Positions 10,801 through 23,720 of a DNA stretch of 64,000 bases are shown here, one piece after another. Position 1 is the stretch's first letter. Every line of letters starts with the position of its first letter. The notes under the pieces were generated by a model. That model did no database searches and was not told the DNA's origin. It was given only the letters and a program-made list of their open reading frames with translations. The DNA lies in the NCBI GenBank assembly GCA_027924585.1, contig BSBM01000917.1, forward strand, positions 9,353,501 to 9,417,500, in the 5' to 3' direction. The stretch is from Larix kaempferi. Lineage: Eukaryota; Streptophyta; Pinopsida; Pinales; Pinaceae. The position numbers were made by a program, and so were the translations under genes.

Positions 10801-13030
10801 CTCGTGTTTTTTACGAAATTATGTAAACCTTCTAGAAGCTGTGATTTTAAAAAACGGTGGAAGTAAGCTTTTCTTATTTCCAGACGCATTCGCAAACTGT
10901 AGAATTTCGTTATGACGTAGAATGTGCATAGTTTGTAGATTCCATTTATGAAATAAAACACATTTTCTAAAAACTCCTGTTTTTTACGAAATCATATAAA
11001 CCTTCTAGAAGCTGTGATTTTAAAAAACTGTTGATTAAGCTTTTCTTATTTCCGGACGCATGCGCAAACTATATAAAGTCGTTATGACGTAGAATGTGCA
11101 TACTTTGTAGATTCCATTTATGAAATAAAACACATTTTCTAAACACTCGTGTTTTTTTACGAAATCATGTAAACCTTCTATAGGTGGGATTTTAAAAAAC
11201 TGTCGAAGTAAGATTTTCTTATTTCCGGACGCATGCGCAAAGTATAGAATGTCGTTATGACGTAGAATGTGCATACTTTGTTGATTCTATTTATGAAATA
11301 AAACACATTTTCTAAAAAATCATGTTTTTTACGAAATCATATAAACCTTCTAGATGCTGTGATTTTAAAAAACGGGAGAAGTAAGCTTTTCTTATTTCCG
11401 GACGCATGCGCAAAGTATAGAAAGTCGTTATGACGTAGAATGTGCATACTTTGTTAATTCGATTTATGAAATAAAACACATTTTCTAAAAACTCGTGTTT
11501 TTTAAGAAATCATGTAAACCTTCTAGGAGCTGTGATTTTAAAAAACGGGGGAAGTAAGCTTTTCTTATTTCCGGACGGATGCGCAAACTATAGAAAGTCG
11601 TTAAGACGTAGAATGTGCATACTTTGTTGATTCCATTTATGAAATAAAACACATTTTCTAAAAACTCGTGTTTTTTACGAAATCATGTAAACCTTCTGGA
11701 AGCTGTGATTTTAAAAAACGGTGGAAGTAAGCTTTTCTTATTTCCGAACGCATGCGCAAACTATAGAAAGTTGTTATGACGTAGAATGTGCATACTTTGC
11801 TGATTCCATTTATGAAATAAAACACATTTTCTAAAAACTCTTGTTTTTTACGAAATCATGTAAACCTTCTAGAAGCTGTGATTTTAAAAAACGGTGGAAG
11901 TAAGCTTTTCTTATTTCCGGACGCATGCGCAAACTATAGAAAGTCGTTATGACGTAGAATGTGCATACTTTGTTGATTCCATTTATGAAATAAAACACAT
12001 TTTCTAAAAACTCGTGTTTTTTAAGAAATCATGTAAACCTTCTAGAAGCTGTGATTTTAAAAAACGGGGGAAGTAAGCTTTTCTTATTTCCAAACGCACG
12101 CGCAAACTATAGAAAGTCCTTATGACGTAGAATGTGCATACTTTGTTGATTCCATTTATGAAATAAAGCACATTTTCTAAAAACTCGTGTTTTTTACGAA
12201 ATCATGTAAACCTTTTAACAGTTGTGATTTTAAAAAATGGTGGAAGTAAGCTTTTCTTATTTCCGGACGCATGCATAAACTATAGAAAGTTGTTATGACG
12301 TAGAATGTGCATACTTTGTCGATTCCATTTATGAAATAACACACATTTTCTAAAAACTCGTGTTTTTTAAGAAATCATATAAACCTTCTAGAAGCTGTGA
12401 TTTTAAAAAATGGGGGAAGTAAGCTTTTCTTATTTCCAAACGCATGCATAAACTATAGAAAGTCGTTATGACGTAGAATGTGCATACTTTGTTGATTGCA
12501 TTTATGAAATAAAACACATTTTCTAAAAACTCGTGTTTTTTAAGAAATCATGTAAACCTTCTAGAAGCTGTGATTTTAAAAAACGGGGAAGTAAGCTTTT
12601 CGTATTTCCGGACGCATGCGCAAACTATAGAAAGTCGTTATGACGTAGAATGTGCATACTTTGTAGATTCCATTTATGAAATAAAACACATTTTCTAAAA
12701 ACTCGTGTTTTTTACATAATCATGTAAACCTTCTAGAAGCTGTGATTTTAAAAAACGGTGGAAGTAAGCTTTTCTTATTTCCGGACGCATTCGCAAACTA
12801 TAGAATTTCGTTATGACGTAGAATGTGCATACTTTGTAGATTCCATTTATGAAATAAAACACATTTTCTAAAAACTCCTGTTTTTTACGAAATCATATAA
12901 ACCTTCTAGAAGCTGTGATTTTAAAAAACGGTTGATTAAGCTTTTCTTATTTCCGGACGCATGCGCAAACTATATAAAGTCGTTATGACGTAGAATGTGC
13001 ATACTTTGTTGATTCCATTTATGAAATAAA
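10745..13030 (+). repeat. Higher-order block R, copy 2
   Basis: It repeats the rare-variant order of the 4.0-6.3 kb block with only scattered substitutions, including CTATAGGTGGG near 11,177 and CAAACGCACGCG near 12,090. It diverges just after its second TTGATTAAGC tag (12,930), where copy 1 continues differently (ACGAAATC against AAGAAATC). Confidence 0.88.
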
Positions 13031-13314
13031 ACACATTTTCTAAACACTCGTGTTTTTTAAGAAATCATGTAAACCTTCTAGAAGCTGTGATTTTAAAAAA
13101 CGGGGGAAGTAAGCTTTTCTTATCTCCGGACGCATGCACAAACTATAGAAAGTCATTATGCGGTAGAATGTGCATACTTTGTAGATTCGATTTATGAAAT
13201 AAAACACATTTTCTAAAAACTCGTGTTTTTTACGAAATCATGTAAACCTTCTAGAAGCTCTGATTTTAAAAAACGGTGGAAGTAAGCTTTTCTTATTTCC
13301 GGACGCATGCGCAA

Positions 13315-16300
13315 ACTACAGAAATTCGTTATGACGTAGAATGTGCATACTTTGTAGATTCCATTTATGAAATAAAACACATTTTCTAAAAACTCGTGTT
13401 TTTTACGAAATCATGTAAACCTTCTAGAAGCTCTGATTTTAAAAAACAGTGGAAGTAAGCTTTTCTTGTTTCCGGATGCATGAGTAAACTATAGAATGTC
13501 GTTATGATGTAGAATGTGCATACTTTGTAGATTCAAATTTATGAAATAAAACATATTTTCTAAAAACCCGTGTTTTTTACGAAATCATGTAAACCTTCTA
13601 GAAGCTGTGATTTTAAAAAACAGGGGAAGTAAGCTTTTCTTATTTCCGGATGCATTCATAAACTATAGAAAGTTGTTATGACGTAGAATGTGCATACTTT
13701 GTAGATTCCATTTATGAAATAAAACACATTTTCTAAAAACTCGTGTTTTTTACGAAATCATATAAACCTTCTAGAAGCTGTGATTTTAAAAAACGGTGAA
13801 AGTAAGCTTTTCTTATTTCCGGACGAATGTGCAAACTATAGAAAGTCGTTATGACGTAGAATGTGCATACTTTGTTGATTCCATTTAAGAAATAAAACAC
13901 ATTTTCTAAAAACTCGTGTTTTTTACGAAATCATGTAAACCTTCTAGAAGCTGTGATTTTAAAAAACGGTGGAAATAAGCTTTTCTTTTTTCCGGACGCA
14001 TGCGCAAACTATAGAAAGTCGTTATGACGTAGAATGTGCATACTTTGTAGATTCCATTTATGAAATAAAACACATTTTCTAAAAACTCGTGTTTTTTACG
14101 AAATCATGTAAACCTTTTAACAGTTGTGATTTTAAAAAACGGTGGAAGTAAGCTTTTCTTATTTCCGGATGCATTCATAAACTATAGAAAGTTGTTATGA
14201 CGTAGAATGTGCATACTTTGTCGATTCCATTTATGAAATAACACACATTTTCTAAAAACTCGTGTTTTTTAAGAAATCATATAAACCTTCTAGAAGCTGT
14301 GATTTTAAAAAATGGGGGAAGTAAGCTTTTCTTATTTCCAAACGCATGCATAAACTATAGAAAGTCGTTATGACGTAGAATGTGCATACTTTGTTGATTG
14401 CATTTATGAAATAAAACACATTTTCTAAAAACTCGTGTTTTTTAAGAAATCATGTAAACCTTCTAGAAGCTGTGATTTTAAAAAACGGGGAAGTAAGCTT
14501 TTCGTATTTCCAGACGCATGCGCAAACTATAGAAAGTCGTTATGACGTAGAATGTGCATACTTTGTAGATTCCATTTATGAAATAAAACACATTTTCTAA
14601 AAACTCGTGTTTTTTACGAAATCATGTAAACCTTCTAGAAGCTGTGATTTTAAAAAACGGTGGAAGTAAGCTTTTCTTATTTCCGGACGCATTCGCAAAC
14701 TATAGAATTTCGTTATGACATAGAATGTGCATACTTTGTAGATTCCATTTATGAAATAAAACACATTTTCTAAAAACTCCTGTTTTTTACGAAATCATAT
14801 AAACCTTCTAGAAGCTGTGATTTTAAAAAACGGTTGATTAAGCTTTTCTTATTTCCGGACGCATGCGCAAACTATATAAAGTCGTTATGACGTAGAATGT
14901 GCATACTTTGTTGATTCCATTTATGAAATAAAACACATTTTCTAAACACTCGTGTTTTTTAAGAAATCATGTAAACCTTCTAGAAGTTGTGATTTTAAAA
15001 AACGGGGGAAGTAAGCTTTTCTTATCTCCGGACGCATGCGCAAACTATAGAAAGTCATTATGCGGTAGAATGTGCATACTTTGTAGATTCGATTTATGAA
15101 ATAAAACACATTTTCTAAAAACTCGTGTTTTTTACGAAATCATGTAAACCTTCTAGAAGCTCTGATTTTAAAAAACGGTGGAAGTAAGCTTTTCTTATTT
15201 CCGGACGCATGTGCAAACTACAGAAAGTCGTTATGACGTAGAATGTGCATACTTTGATGATTCCATTTATGAAATAAAACACATTTTCTAAAAACTCGTG
15301 TTTTTTAACAAATCATGTAAACCTTCTAGAAGCTGTGATTTTAAAAAACGGGGGAAGTAAGCTTTTCTTATTTCCAAAGGCATGCGCAAACAATAGAAAG
15401 TCATTATGATGTAGAATGTGCATACTTTGTTGATTCTGTTTATGAAATAAAACACATTTTCTAAAAACTCGTGTTTTTTAGGAAATCATGTAAACCTTCT
15501 AGAAGCTGTAATTTTAAAAAATGGGGGAAGTAAGCTTTTCTTTTTTCCGGACGGATGCGAAAACTATAGAAAGTCGTTATGACGTAGAATGTGCATACTT
15601 TGTAGATTCCATTTATGAAATAAAACACATTTTCTAAAAACTTCTGTTTTTTACGAAATCATGTAAACCTTCTAGAAGCTGTGATTTTAAAAAACGGTGG
15701 AAGTAAGGTTTTCTTATTTCCGGACGCATGCGCAAACTATAGAATGTCGTTATGACGTAGAATGTGCATACTTTGTAGATTCCATCTATGAAATAAAACA
15801 CATTTTCTAAAAACTCGTGTTTTTTACGAAATCATGTAAACCTTCTAGAAGCTGTGATTTTAAAAAACGGGGGAAGTAAGCGTTACTTATTTCCGGACGC
15901 ATGCGCAAACTATAGAAATTCGTTATGACGTAGAATGTGCATACTTTGTAGATTCCATTTATGAAATAAAACACATTTTCTAAAAACTCGTGTTTTTTAC
16001 GAAATCATGTAAACCTTCTAGAAGCTCTGATTTTAAAAAACGGTGGAAGTAAGCTTTTCTTGTTTCCGGACGCATGAGTAAACTATAGAATGTCGTTATG
16101 ACGTAGAATGTGCATACTTTGTAGATTCAAATTTATGAAATAAAACACATTTTCTAAAAACTCGTGTTTTTTACGAAATCATGTAAACCTTCTAGAAGAT
16201 GTGATTTTAAAAAAAAGGGGAAGTAAGTTTTTCTTATTTCCGGACGCATGCGCAAACTATAGAAAGTTGTTATGACGTAGAATGTGCATACTTTGTAGAT

Positions 16301-16855
16301 TCCATTTATGAAATAAAACACATTTTCTAAAAACTCGTGTTTTTTACGAAATCATGTAAACCTTCTAGAAGCTGTGATTTTGAAAAACGGTGAAAGTAAG
16401 CTTTTCTTATTTCCGGACGAATGCGCAAACTATAGAAAGTCGTTATGACGTAGAATGTGCATACTTTGTTGATTCCATTTAAGAAATAAAACACATTTTC
16501 TAAAAACTCGTGGTTTTTACGAAATCATGTAAACCTTCTAGAAGCTGTGATTTTAAAAAACGGTGGAAATAAGCTTTTCTTTTTTCCGGACGCATGCGCA
16601 AACTATAGAAAGTCGTTATGACGTAGAATGTGCATACTTTGTAGATTCCATTTATGAAATAACACACATTTTCTAAAAACTCGTGTTTTTTAAGAAATCA
16701 TATAAACCTTCTAGAAGCTGTGACTTTAAAAAATGGGGGAAGTAAGCTTTTCTTATTTCCGGACGCATGCGCAAACTATAGAAAGTCGTTATGACGTAGA
16801 ATGTGCATACTTTGTAGATTCCATTTATGAAATAAAACACATTTTCTAAAAACTC
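13315..16855 (+). repeat. Large block S, copy 2
   Basis: This is the copy of 7,260-10,800 displaced by about 6,053 bp. The left border is sharp. Near 13,315 the sequence switches from a unit with GCAAACTACAG to one that follows the 7,260 series (GAAATTCG here, GAAATAAG there). The right border is near 16,855, after the shared TGACTTTAAAAAATGG unit. Confidence 0.85.
14650..16560 (+). repeat. Higher-order block Q, copy 3
   Basis: Tags GGTTGATT (14,833), TGCGGTAG (15,062), GAGTAAAC (16,076) and GGTGAAAG (16,389) keep the spacing seen in the other copies. It is closest to copy 2, with which it is copied inside block S. The shared AAGATGTGATT change near 10,145 and 16,197 shows this. Confidence 0.85.
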
Positions 16856-17940
16856 GTGTTTTTTACGAAATCATGTAAACCTTCTAGAAGCCGTGATTTT
16901 AAAAAACGGGGGAAGTAAGCGTTACTTATTTCCGGACGCATGCGCAAACTATAGAAATTCGTTATGACATAGAATGTGCATACTTTGTAGATTCCATTTA
17001 TGAAATAAAACATATTTTCTAAAAACTCGTGTTTTTTACGAAATCATGTAAACCTTCTAGAAGCTCTGATTTTAAAAAACAGTGGAAGTAAGCTTTTCTT
17101 GTTTCCGGACGTATGAGTAAACTATAGAATGTCATTATGACGTAGAATGTGCATACTTTGTAGATTCAAATTTATGAAATAAAACACATTTTCTAAAAAC
17201 TCGTGTTTTTTACGAAATCATGTAAACCTTCTAGAAGCTGTGATTTTAAAAAACAGGGGAAGTAAGTTTTTCTTATTTCCGGACGCATGCGCAAACTATA
17301 GAAAGTTGTTATGACGTAGAATGTGCATACTTTGTAGATTCCATTTATGAAATAAAACACATTTTCTAAAAACTCGTGTTTTTTACGAAATCATGTAAAC
17401 CTTTTAACAGTTGTGATTTTAAAAAACGGTGGAAGTAAGCTTTTCTTATTTCCGGACGCATGCATAAACTATAGAAAGTTGTTATGACGTAGAATATGCA
17501 TACTTTGTTGATTCCAGTTATGAAATAACACTCATTTTCTAAAAACTCGTGTTTTTTAAGAAATCATATAAACCTTCTAGAAGCTGTGATTTTAAAAAAT
17601 GGGGGAAGTAAGCTTTTCTTATTTCCAAACGCATGCATAAACTATAGAAAGTCGTTATGACGTAGAATGTGCATACTTTGTTGATTGCATTTATGAAATA
17701 AAACACATTTTCTAAAAACTCGTGTTTTTTAAGAAATCATGTAAACCTTCTAGAAGTTGTGATTTTAAAAAACGGGGAAGTAAGCTTTTCGCATTTCCGG
17801 ACGCATCCGCAAACTATAGAAAGTCGTTATGACGTAGAATGTGCATACTTTGTAGATTCCATTGATGAAATAAAACACATTTTCTAAAAACTCGTGTTTT
17901 TTACGAAATCATGTAAACCTTCTAGAAGCTGTGATTTTAA
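16855..17940 (+). repeat. Monomers between blocks S and Q4
   Basis: About six units include a GCGTTACTT variant near 16,920, GAGTAAAC near 17,113 and a TTTTAACAG unit near 17,400. This looks like the middle of block Q joined directly to the TTTTAACA trio, that is, a contracted version of the 2.75-4.0 kb series. No gene is seen. Confidence 0.7.
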
Positions 17941-19850
17941 AAAACGGTGGAAGTAAGCTTTTCTTATTTCCGGACGCATTCGTAAACTATAGAATTTCGT
18001 TATGACGTAGAATGTGCATACTTTGTAGATTCCATTTATGAAATAAAACACATTTTCTAAAAACTCATGTTTTTTACGAAATCATATAAACCTTCTAGAA
18101 GCTGTGATTTTAAAAAACGGTTGATTAAGCTTTTCTTATTTCCGGACGCATGCGCAAACTATAAAAAGTCGTGATGACGTAGAATGTGCATACTTTGTTG
18201 ATTCCATTTATGAAATAAAACACATTTTCTAAACACTCGTGTTTTTTAAGAAATCATGTAAACCTTCTAGAAGCTGTGATTTTAAAAAACGGGGGAAGTA
18301 AGCTTTTCTTATCTCCGGACGCATGCGCAAACTATAGAAAGTCATTATGCGGTAGAATGTGCATAGTTTGTAGATTCGATTTATGAAATAAAACACATTT
18401 TCTAAAAACTCGTGTTTTTTACGAAATCATGTAAACCTTCTAGAAGCTCTGATTTTAAAAAACGGTGGATGTAAGCTTTTCTTATTTCCGGACGCATGTG
18501 CAAACTACAGAAAGTCGTTATGACGTAGAATGTGCATACTTTGTTGATTCCATTTATGAAATAAAACACATTTTCTAAAAACTCATGTTTTTTAACAAAT
18601 CATGTAAACCTTCTAGAAGCTGTGATTTTAAAAAACAGGGGAAGTAAGCTTTTCTTATTTCCAAACACATGCGCAAACAATAGAAAGTCATTATGATTTA
18701 GAATGTGCATACTTTGTTGATTCCATTTATGAAATAAAACACATTTTCTAAAAACTCGTGTTTTTTAAGAAATCATGTAAACCTTCTAGAAGCTGTAATT
18801 TTAAAAAATGGGGGAAGTAAGCTTTTCTTTTTTCCGGACGGATGCGAAAACTATAGAAAGTCGTTATGACGTAGAATGTGCATACTTTGTAGATTCCATT
18901 TATGAAATAAAACACATTTTCTAAAAACTTGTTTTTTTTTACGAAATCATGTAAACCTTCTAGAAGCTGTGATTTTAAAAAACGGTGGAAGTAAGGTTTT
19001 CTTATTTCCGGACGCATGCGCAAACTATAGAATGTCGTTATGACGTAGAATGTGCATACTTTGTAGATTCCATCTATGAAATAAAACACATTTTCTAAAA
19101 ACTCGTGTTTTTTACGAAATCATGTAAACCTTCTAGAAGCTGTGATTTTAAAAAATTGGGGAAGTAAGCGTTACTTATTTCCGGACGCATGGGCAAACTA
19201 TAGAAATTCGTTATGACGTAGAATGTGCATACTTTGTAGATTCCATTTATGAAATAAAACACATTTTCTAAAAACTCATGTTTTTTACGAAATCATGTAA
19301 ACCTTCTAGAAGCTCTGATTTTAAAAAACGGTGGAAGTAAGCTTTTCTTGTTTCCGGACGCATGAGTAAACTATAGAATGTCGTTATGACGTAGAATGTG
19401 CATACTTTGTAGATTCAAATTTATGAAATAAAACACATTTTCTAAAAACTCGTGTTTTTTACGAAATCATGTAAACCTTCTAGAAGCTGTGATTTTAAAA
19501 AACAGGGGAAGTAAGTTTTTCTTATTTCCGGACGCATGCGCAAACTATACAAAGTTGTTATGACGTAGAATGTGCATACTTTGTAGATTCCATTTATGAA
19601 ATAAAACACATTTTCTAAAAACTCGTGTTTTTTACGAAATCATGTAAACCTTCTAGAAGCTGTGATTTTAAAAAACGGTGAAAGTAAGCTTTTCTTATTT
19701 CCGGACGAATGCGCAAACTATAGAAAGTCGTTATGACGTAGAATGTGTATACTTTGTTGATTCCATTTAAGAAATAAAACACATTTTCTAAAAACTCATG
19801 GTTTTTACGAAATCATGTAAACCTTCTAGAAGCTGTGATTTTAAAAAACG
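17940..19850 (+). repeat. Higher-order block Q, copy 4
   Basis: Tags GGTTGATT (18,118), TGCGGTAG (18,348), GAGTAAAC (19,361) and GGTGAAAG (19,678) are at the standard spacing. It shares rarer features with copy 1 only: CATTCGTAAAC near 17,990 and 1,550, GATTTAGAATG near 18,694 and 2,267, and CTATACAAAG near 19,547 and 3,117. So copies 1 and 4 form one pair and copies 2 and 3 the other. Confidence 0.85.
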
Positions 19851-20259
19851 GTGGAAGTAAGCTTTTCTTTTTTCCGGACGCATGCATAAACTATAGAAAG
19901 TTGTTATGACGTAGAATGTGCATACTTTGTTGATTCCATTTATGAAATAACACACATTTTCTAAAAACTCGTGTTTTTTAAGAAATCATATAAACCTTCT
20001 AGAAGCTGTGATTTTAAAAAATGGGGGAAGTAAGCTTTTCTTATTTCCAAACGCATGCATAAACTATAGAAAGTCGTTATGACGTAGAATGTGCATACTT
20101 TGTTGATTGCATTTATGAAATAAAACACATTTTCTAAAAACTCGTGTTTTTTAAGAAATCATGTAAACCTTCTAGAAGCTGTGATTTTAAAAAACGGGGA
20201 AGTAAGCTTTTCTTATTTCCGGACGCATTCGCGAACTATAGAAAGTCGTTATGACGTAG

Positions 20260-21700
20260 AATGTGCATACTTTGTAGATTCCATTTATGAAATAAAACAC
20301 ATTTTCTAAAAACTCGTGTTTTTTACGAAATCATGTAAACCTTCTAGAAGCTGTGATTTTAAAAAACGGTGGAAGTAAGCTTTTCTTATTTCCAGACGCA
20401 TTCGCAAACTATAGAATTTCGTTATGACGTAGAATGTGCATAGTTTGTAGATTCCATTTATGAAATAAAACACATTTTCTAAAAACTCCTGTTTTTTACG
20501 AAATCATATAAACCTTCTAGAAGCTGTGATTTTAAAAAACGGTTGACTAAGCTTTTCTTATTTCCGGACGCATGCGCAAACTATATAAAGTCGTTATGAC
20601 GTAGAATGTGCATACTTTGTAGATTCCATTTATGAAATAAAACACATTTTCTAAACACTCGTGTTTTTTTACGAAATCATGTAAACCTTCTATAGGTGGG
20701 ATTTTAAAAAACTGTCGAAGTAAGATTTTCTTATTTCCGGACGCATGTGCAAAGTATAGAATGTCGTTATGACGTAGAATGTGCATACTTTGTTGATTCT
20801 ATTTATGAAATAAAACACATTTTCTAAAAAATCATGTTTTTTACGAAATCATATAAACCTTCTAGATGCTGTGATTTTAAAAAACGGGAGAAGTAAGCTT
20901 TTCTTATTTCCGGACGCATGCGCAAAGTATAGAAAGTCGTTATGACGTAGAATGTGCATACTTTGTTGATTCGATTTATGAAATAAAACACATTTTCTAA
21001 AAACTCGTGTTTTTTAAGAAATCATGTAAACCTTCTTGGAGCTGTGATTTTAAAAAACGGGGGAAGTAAGCTTTTCTTATTTCCGGACGGATGCGCAAAC
21101 TATAGAAAGTCGTTAAGACGTAGAATGTGCATACTTTGTTGATTCCATTTATGAAATAAAACACATTTTCTAAAAACTCGTGTTTTTTACGAAATCATGT
21201 AAACCTTCTGGAAGCTGTGATTTTAAAAAACGGTGGAAGTAAGCTTTTCTTATTTCCGGACGCATGCGCAAACTATAGAAAGTTGTTATGACGTAGAATG
21301 TGCATACTTTGCTGATTCCATTTATGAAATAAAACACATTTTCTAAAAACTCTTGTTTTTTACGAAATCATGTAAACCTTCTAGAAGCTGTGATTTTAAA
21401 AAACGGTGGAAGTAAGCTTTTCTTATTTCCGGACGCATGCGCAAACTATAGAAAGTCGTTATGACGTAGAATGTGCATACTTTGTTGATTCCATTTATGA
21501 AATAAAACACATTTTCTAAAAAACTCGTGTTTTTTAAGAAATCATGTAAACCTTCTAGAAGCTGTGATTTTAAAAAACGGGGGAAGTAAGCTTTTCTTAT
21601 TTCCAAACGCACGCGCAAACTATAGAAAGTCCTTATGACGTAGAATGTGCATACTTTGTTGATTCCATTTATGAAATAAAGCACATTTTCTAAAAACTCG
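20260..21700 (+). repeat. Higher-order block R, copy 3 (shorter)
   Basis: It contains the ordered R tags from GGTTGACTAAGC near 20,543 through CTATAGGTGGG (20,690), GGGAGAAG, GTTAAGACG and CTTCTGGAAG to CAAACGCACGCG near 21,605, then stops matching near 21,690. It follows block Q directly, as copy 1 of R follows copy 1 of Q, but with one monomer fewer between them: the offset changes from about 16,430 to 16,258 bp. Confidence 0.85.
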
Positions 21701-23720
21701 TGTTTTTTAAGAAATCATGTAAACCTTCTAAAATCTGTGATTTTAAAAAACGGGGGAAGTAAGCGTTTCTTATTTCCGGGACGCATGCACAAACTATAGA
21801 AGTCGTTATGACGTAGAATGTGCATACTTTGTAGATTCCATTTATGAAATAAAACACATTTTCTAAAAACTCATGTTTTTTACGAAATCATGTAAACCTT
21901 CTAGAAGCTGTGATTTTAAAAAACGGGGGAAGTAAGTTTTTCTTATTTCCGGACGCATGCGCAAACTATAGAAAGTCGTTATGACGTAGAATGTGCATAC
22001 TTTGTAGATTCCATTTATGAAATAAAACACATTTTCTAAACACTCGTGTTTTTTAAGAAATCATGTAAACCTTCTAGAAGCTGTGATTTTAAAAAAACGG
22101 CGGAAGTAAACTTTTCTTATCTCCGGACGCATGCGAAAACTATAGAAAGTCGTTATGCTGTAGAATGTGCATACTTTGTAGATTCGATTTATGAAATAAA
22201 ACACATTTTCTAAAAACTCGTGTTTTTTACGAAATCATGTAAACCTTCTAGAAGCTCTGATTTTAAAAAACGGTGGAAGTAAGCTTTTTCTTATTTCCGG
22301 ACGCATGTGCAAACTACAGAAAGTCGTTATGACGTAGAATGTGCATACTTTGTTGATTCCATTTATGAAATAAAACACATTTTCTAAAAACTCGTGTTTT
22401 TTAACAAATCATGTAAACCTTCTAGAAGCTGTGATTTTAAAAAACGGGGGAAGTAAGCTTTTCTTATTTCCAAAATTTCCAAACGCATGCGCAAACAATA
22501 GAAAGTCATTATGATGTAGAATGTGCATACTTTGTTGATCCATTTATGAAATAAAACACATTTTCTAAAAAACTCGTGTTTTTAAGAAATCATGTAAACC
22601 TTCTAGAAGCTGTAATTTTAAAAATGGGGAAGTAAGCTTTTCTTATTTCCGGACGCATGCGAAAACTATAGAAAGTCGTTATGACGTAGAATGTGCATAC
22701 TTTGTAGATTACATCTATGAAATAAAACACATTTTCTAAAACTTGTGTTTTTTACGAAATCATGTAAACCTTCTAGAAGCTGTGATTTTAAAAAATGGTG
22801 GAAGAAGGTTTTCTTATTTCCGGACGCATGCGCAAACTATAGAATGTCGTTATGACGTAGAATGTGCATACTTTGTAGATTCCATCTATGAAATAAAACA
22901 CATTTTCTAAAACTCGTGTTTTTTACGAAATCATGTAAACCTTCTATGAAGCTGTGATTTTAAAAAACGGGGGAAGTAAGCTTTTCCTAATTTCCAAACG
23001 CATGAGCAAAACTATAGAAAGGTCATTATGACGTAGAATGTGCATACTTTGTTGATTCCATTTATGAAATAAAACACATTTTCTAAAACTCGTGTTTTTA
23101 AGGAATCATGTAAACCTTCTAGAAGCTGTGATTTTAAAAAACGGTGGAAGTAAGCTTCTCTATTTCCGGATGCATGCGCAAACTATAGAATGTCGTTATG
23201 ACGTAGAATGTGCATACTTTGTAGATTCCATTTATGAAATAAAACACATTTTCTAAAAACTCGTGTTTTTTACGAATCATGTAAACCTTCTAGAAGCTGT
23301 GATTTTAAAAAATGGTGGAAGTAAGCTTTTCTTATTTCGGACGCATGCGCAAACTATAGAATGTCGTTATGACGTAGAATGTGCATACTTTGTAGATTCC
23401 ATTTATGAAATAAAACACATTTTCTAAGAACTCGTGTTTTTTACGAAATCATGTAAACCTTCTAGATGCTGTGTTTTTAAAGAATGGTGGAAGTAAGCTT
23501 TTCTTATTTCCGGACGCATGCGCAAACTAATAAATTCGTTATGGACGTAGAATGTGGATACTTTGTTGATTCTATTTATGAAATAAAACACATTTTTTAA
23601 AAGCTCGTGTTTTTTAAGAAATCATGTAAACCTTCTAGAAGCTGTGATTTTAAAAAACGGGGAAGTAAGCTTTTCTTATTTCCAAACGCATGCGCAAACT
23701 ACAGAAGTCGTTATGACGTA
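21510..23720. other. Indel-dense island 1 (probable consensus or assembly problem)
   Basis: Within about 2.2 kb there are some twenty single-base gains or losses, against very few per 2 kb elsewhere. Examples: CCGGGACGC near 21,777, AGAAGTCG near 21,798, GTTGATCC near 22,534, GGAAGAAGG near 22,802, TTCTATGAAG near 22,945, GCAAAACTATAG and AAAGGTCATT near 23,010, ACGAATCATG near 23,272 and ATGGACGTAG near 23,541. Most are homopolymer or near-homopolymer slips, as in poorly polished long-read consensus. A decayed array edge is a less likely alternative. Confidence 0.75.
22467..22489 (+). repeat. Nine-base tandem duplication inside a monomer
   Basis: The stretch reading TTTCCAAA is doubled here, adding 9 bp to the monomer before the usual CGCATGCG. 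It lies inside the indel-dense island, so it may be a replication slip or a consensus error. Confidence 0.7.
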
